Position numbers and translations under genes: made by a program
Shown here: piece after piece, positions 43,935-44,891 of the stretch
How the letters are laid out: every line of letters begins with the position of its first letter
Numbering within the stretch: position 1 is the stretch's first letter
Assembly (NCBI GenBank): GCA_016199525.1
Contig: JACQGL010000091.1
Span: forward strand, 1 to 44,891
Length of the DNA stretch: 44,891 bases
Source: Armatimonadota bacterium
GTDB taxonomy: Bacteria > Armatimonadota > SYMT01 > JACQGL01
Reading direction: 5' to 3'
Notes under the pieces: model-generated
What the model was told of the DNA's origin: nothing
The model's input: the letters and a program-made list of their open reading frames with translations, nothing else
Databases searched by the model: none

Positions 43935-44744
43935 ATGGCACTGGAAAACTACGAAGCACCGGCGTTGACGGTTATTGTGCCCTGTTATAACGAGGCGGAG
44001 CGGCTGCCTGCCAGCCTGCCACAGCTGCTGGCCTACCTCGAGGCGCGCGGCGAATCGTTCGAGGTGCTGGTTGTCGATGATGGCAGCACAGATGGCACGC
44101 GCGAGGTTGCCGCGCAGGTGGGCGGTGCGCGCGTTCGTGTGCTCTCCTATACACCCAACCGCGGCAAGGGATACGCTATCCGCTACGCGGCGGCGCGGGC
44201 GATGGGCCAGCGGGTGCTCTTTTCCGACGCGGACCTCTCGACCCCCATTGAGGAGCTGGAGCGGCTGGCAGCAGCGCTGGATGCCGGCTGGGATGTTGCC
44301 ATCGGCTCGCGCGCCCTGGCGGAATCTCACCTGGCCGTACCGCAGCCGTGGTGGCGCGAGCGCCTGGGGCGCACGTTCAACGGCGTGGTGCGCTGCCTGG
44401 GTGTACGGGGCTATCGCGACACGCAGTGCGGCTTCAAGCTGTTCACACGGCGCGCGGCGCGGGCCATTTTTCCCAACCTGATGATCGACCGGTGGACCTT
44501 CGACGTGGAGGCGCTCGTGGTGGCGGAGAAGCTGGGCCTGCGGGTGAAAGAGGTCCCCGTCACCTGGATCAACTCACCGCAGTCGCGGGTGCGGGTGCTC
44601 CGGGATGCTTTCCGAACCGTGGCGGACTTGCTGCGCATCCGTGTGCGCTGGCTGCTTGAAGATCCCAAGCGGCCTCTCCCTGAGCCAGAAGAGGCGCGCG
44701 CCGCGGATGTAGCCGCGCCCGCGGGTGGCTACGGCGGGCAATGA
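43935..44744 (+). CDS. Family 2 glycosyltransferase, dolichyl-phosphate glucose synthase-like
   Basis: A 269-residue GT-A fold enzyme: VIVPCYNEAERLP at the start, VVDDGSTDGT (about 48-57), the metal motif FSDADLSTP (about 96-104) and RWTFDVEAL near residue 196. The pattern fits Alg5-like polyprenyl-phosphate glucosyltransferases that load glucose from UDP-glucose onto a lipid carrier. No C-terminal membrane helices are visible, so it probably acts on the inner membrane surface by association. Its stop overlaps the ATG of the next gene (ATGA). With the upstream sugar genes it suggests a surface-glycan operon. Confidence 0.87.
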   Translation: MALENYEAPALTVIVPCYNEAERLPASLPQLLAYLEARGESFEVLVVDDGSTDGTREVAAQVGGARVRVLSYTPNRGKGYAIRYAAARAMGQRVLFSDADLSTPIEELERLAAALDAGWDVAIGSRALAESHLAVPQPWWRERLGRTFNGVVRCLGVRGYRDTQCGFKLFTRRAARAIFPNLMIDRWTFDVEALVVAEKLGLRVKEVPVTWINSPQSRVRVLRDAFRTVADLLRIRVRWLLEDPKRPLPEPEEARAADVAAPAGGYGGQ

Positions 44745-44891
44745 ACCCCGACGAGTACGCCCGCATGCGGGCGCTCGAGGACTGGTACTGGTGGTTCGTC
44801 GCGCGGCGGGCCGCCGCCGTCCGCTTCCTCCGCCGATCAGCGCCGGCGGTGTCCCGACTGCGCGTGCTCGATGTGGGCTGCGGCACCGGAG
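44741..44891 (+). CDS. SAM-dependent methyltransferase, N-terminal part
   Basis: The gene starts with ATG overlapping the glycosyltransferase stop codon (ATGA) and runs off the end of the window after 50 codons. It shows an aromatic-rich ALEDWYWWFVARR segment and the class I methyltransferase motif VLDVGCGTG at its end. It probably belongs to the same glycan operon. Confidence 0.75.
   Translation, partial: MNPDEYARMRALEDWYWWFVARRAAAVRFLRRSAPAVSRLRVLDVGCGTG

Noticed and set aside
44846-44860. CCCGACTGCG as another member of the hairpin family
   Set aside because: Only the left half is present and it lies in a conserved methyltransferase coding region.

Overview
This is a high-GC (roughly 65%) bacterial chromosome segment with short intergenic gaps, many overlapping stop/start codons and frequent GTG starts. 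Gene content points to a free-living diderm bacterium: heptose-phosphate genes (rfaE1-like, gmhA-like), Mn/Fe superoxide dismutase, GlnD, and many two-component proteins. The style (CehA/McbA metallohydrolase, UROD-family and Gfo/Idh/MocA proteins, dispersed intergenic hairpins) resembles Armatimonadota or a related uncultured lineage, but no rRNA is present and the assignment is inference. I saw no tRNA, rRNA, CRISPR array, prophage or insertion sequence.

Layout. 1-5.2 kb (+): the end of a CehA/McbA metallohydrolase, a HicB/HicA toxin-antitoxin pair, then a saccharopine-dehydrogenase-like oxidoreductase with two tandem paralogous nucleotidyltransferases, preceded by a leader that resembles part of a cobalamin riboswitch and can hide its Shine-Dalgarno sequence; a metallo-beta-lactamase-fold hydrolase follows. 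5.4-11.9 kb (-): nadE, glnD, coaX, dusB, a cofactor/nitrogen/tRNA housekeeping block. 12.0-12.9 kb (+): a 73-aa protein ending in RLRGG with a ubiquitin-like predicted topology, followed by a membrane protein of unknown function; this is the most intriguing locus of the window. 13-19.8 kb (-): a Crp-type regulator, then a signalling block (ANTAR response regulator, GAF/HisKA_2 kinase, PAS kinase, receiver-kinase hybrid).

20-26.5 kb (+): membrane protein, leuS, HEAT-repeat protein, DUF123 GIY-YIG protein, Eis-like acetyltransferase. 26.6-29.2 kb (-): a double metallo-beta-lactamase protein and a TauE/SafE-type membrane protein. 29.2-29.9 kb: a gene-free, hairpin-rich stretch. 29.9-34.1 kb (+): Gfo/Idh/MocA oxidoreductase, Nif3-like protein, DapA-family aldolase and UROD-family protein, then convergent sod. 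35.4-36.3 kb: an exported protein. 36.3-39.4 kb (-): tsaE, tsaB, rimI, tsaD, nearly the complete t6A tRNA-modification set. 40-44.9 kb (+): class III aminotransferase, then a tightly coupled sugar cluster (rfaE1-like kinase, gmhA-like isomerase, glucuronokinase-like GHMP kinase, Alg5-like glycosyltransferase, start of a methyltransferase), probably making a surface glycan.

Many intergenic regions hold imperfect inverted repeats made of degenerate ~10-bp words, and several gene ends carry 19-nt hairpins of 8-bp stem and 3-nt loop; both look like dispersed genome-wide elements.
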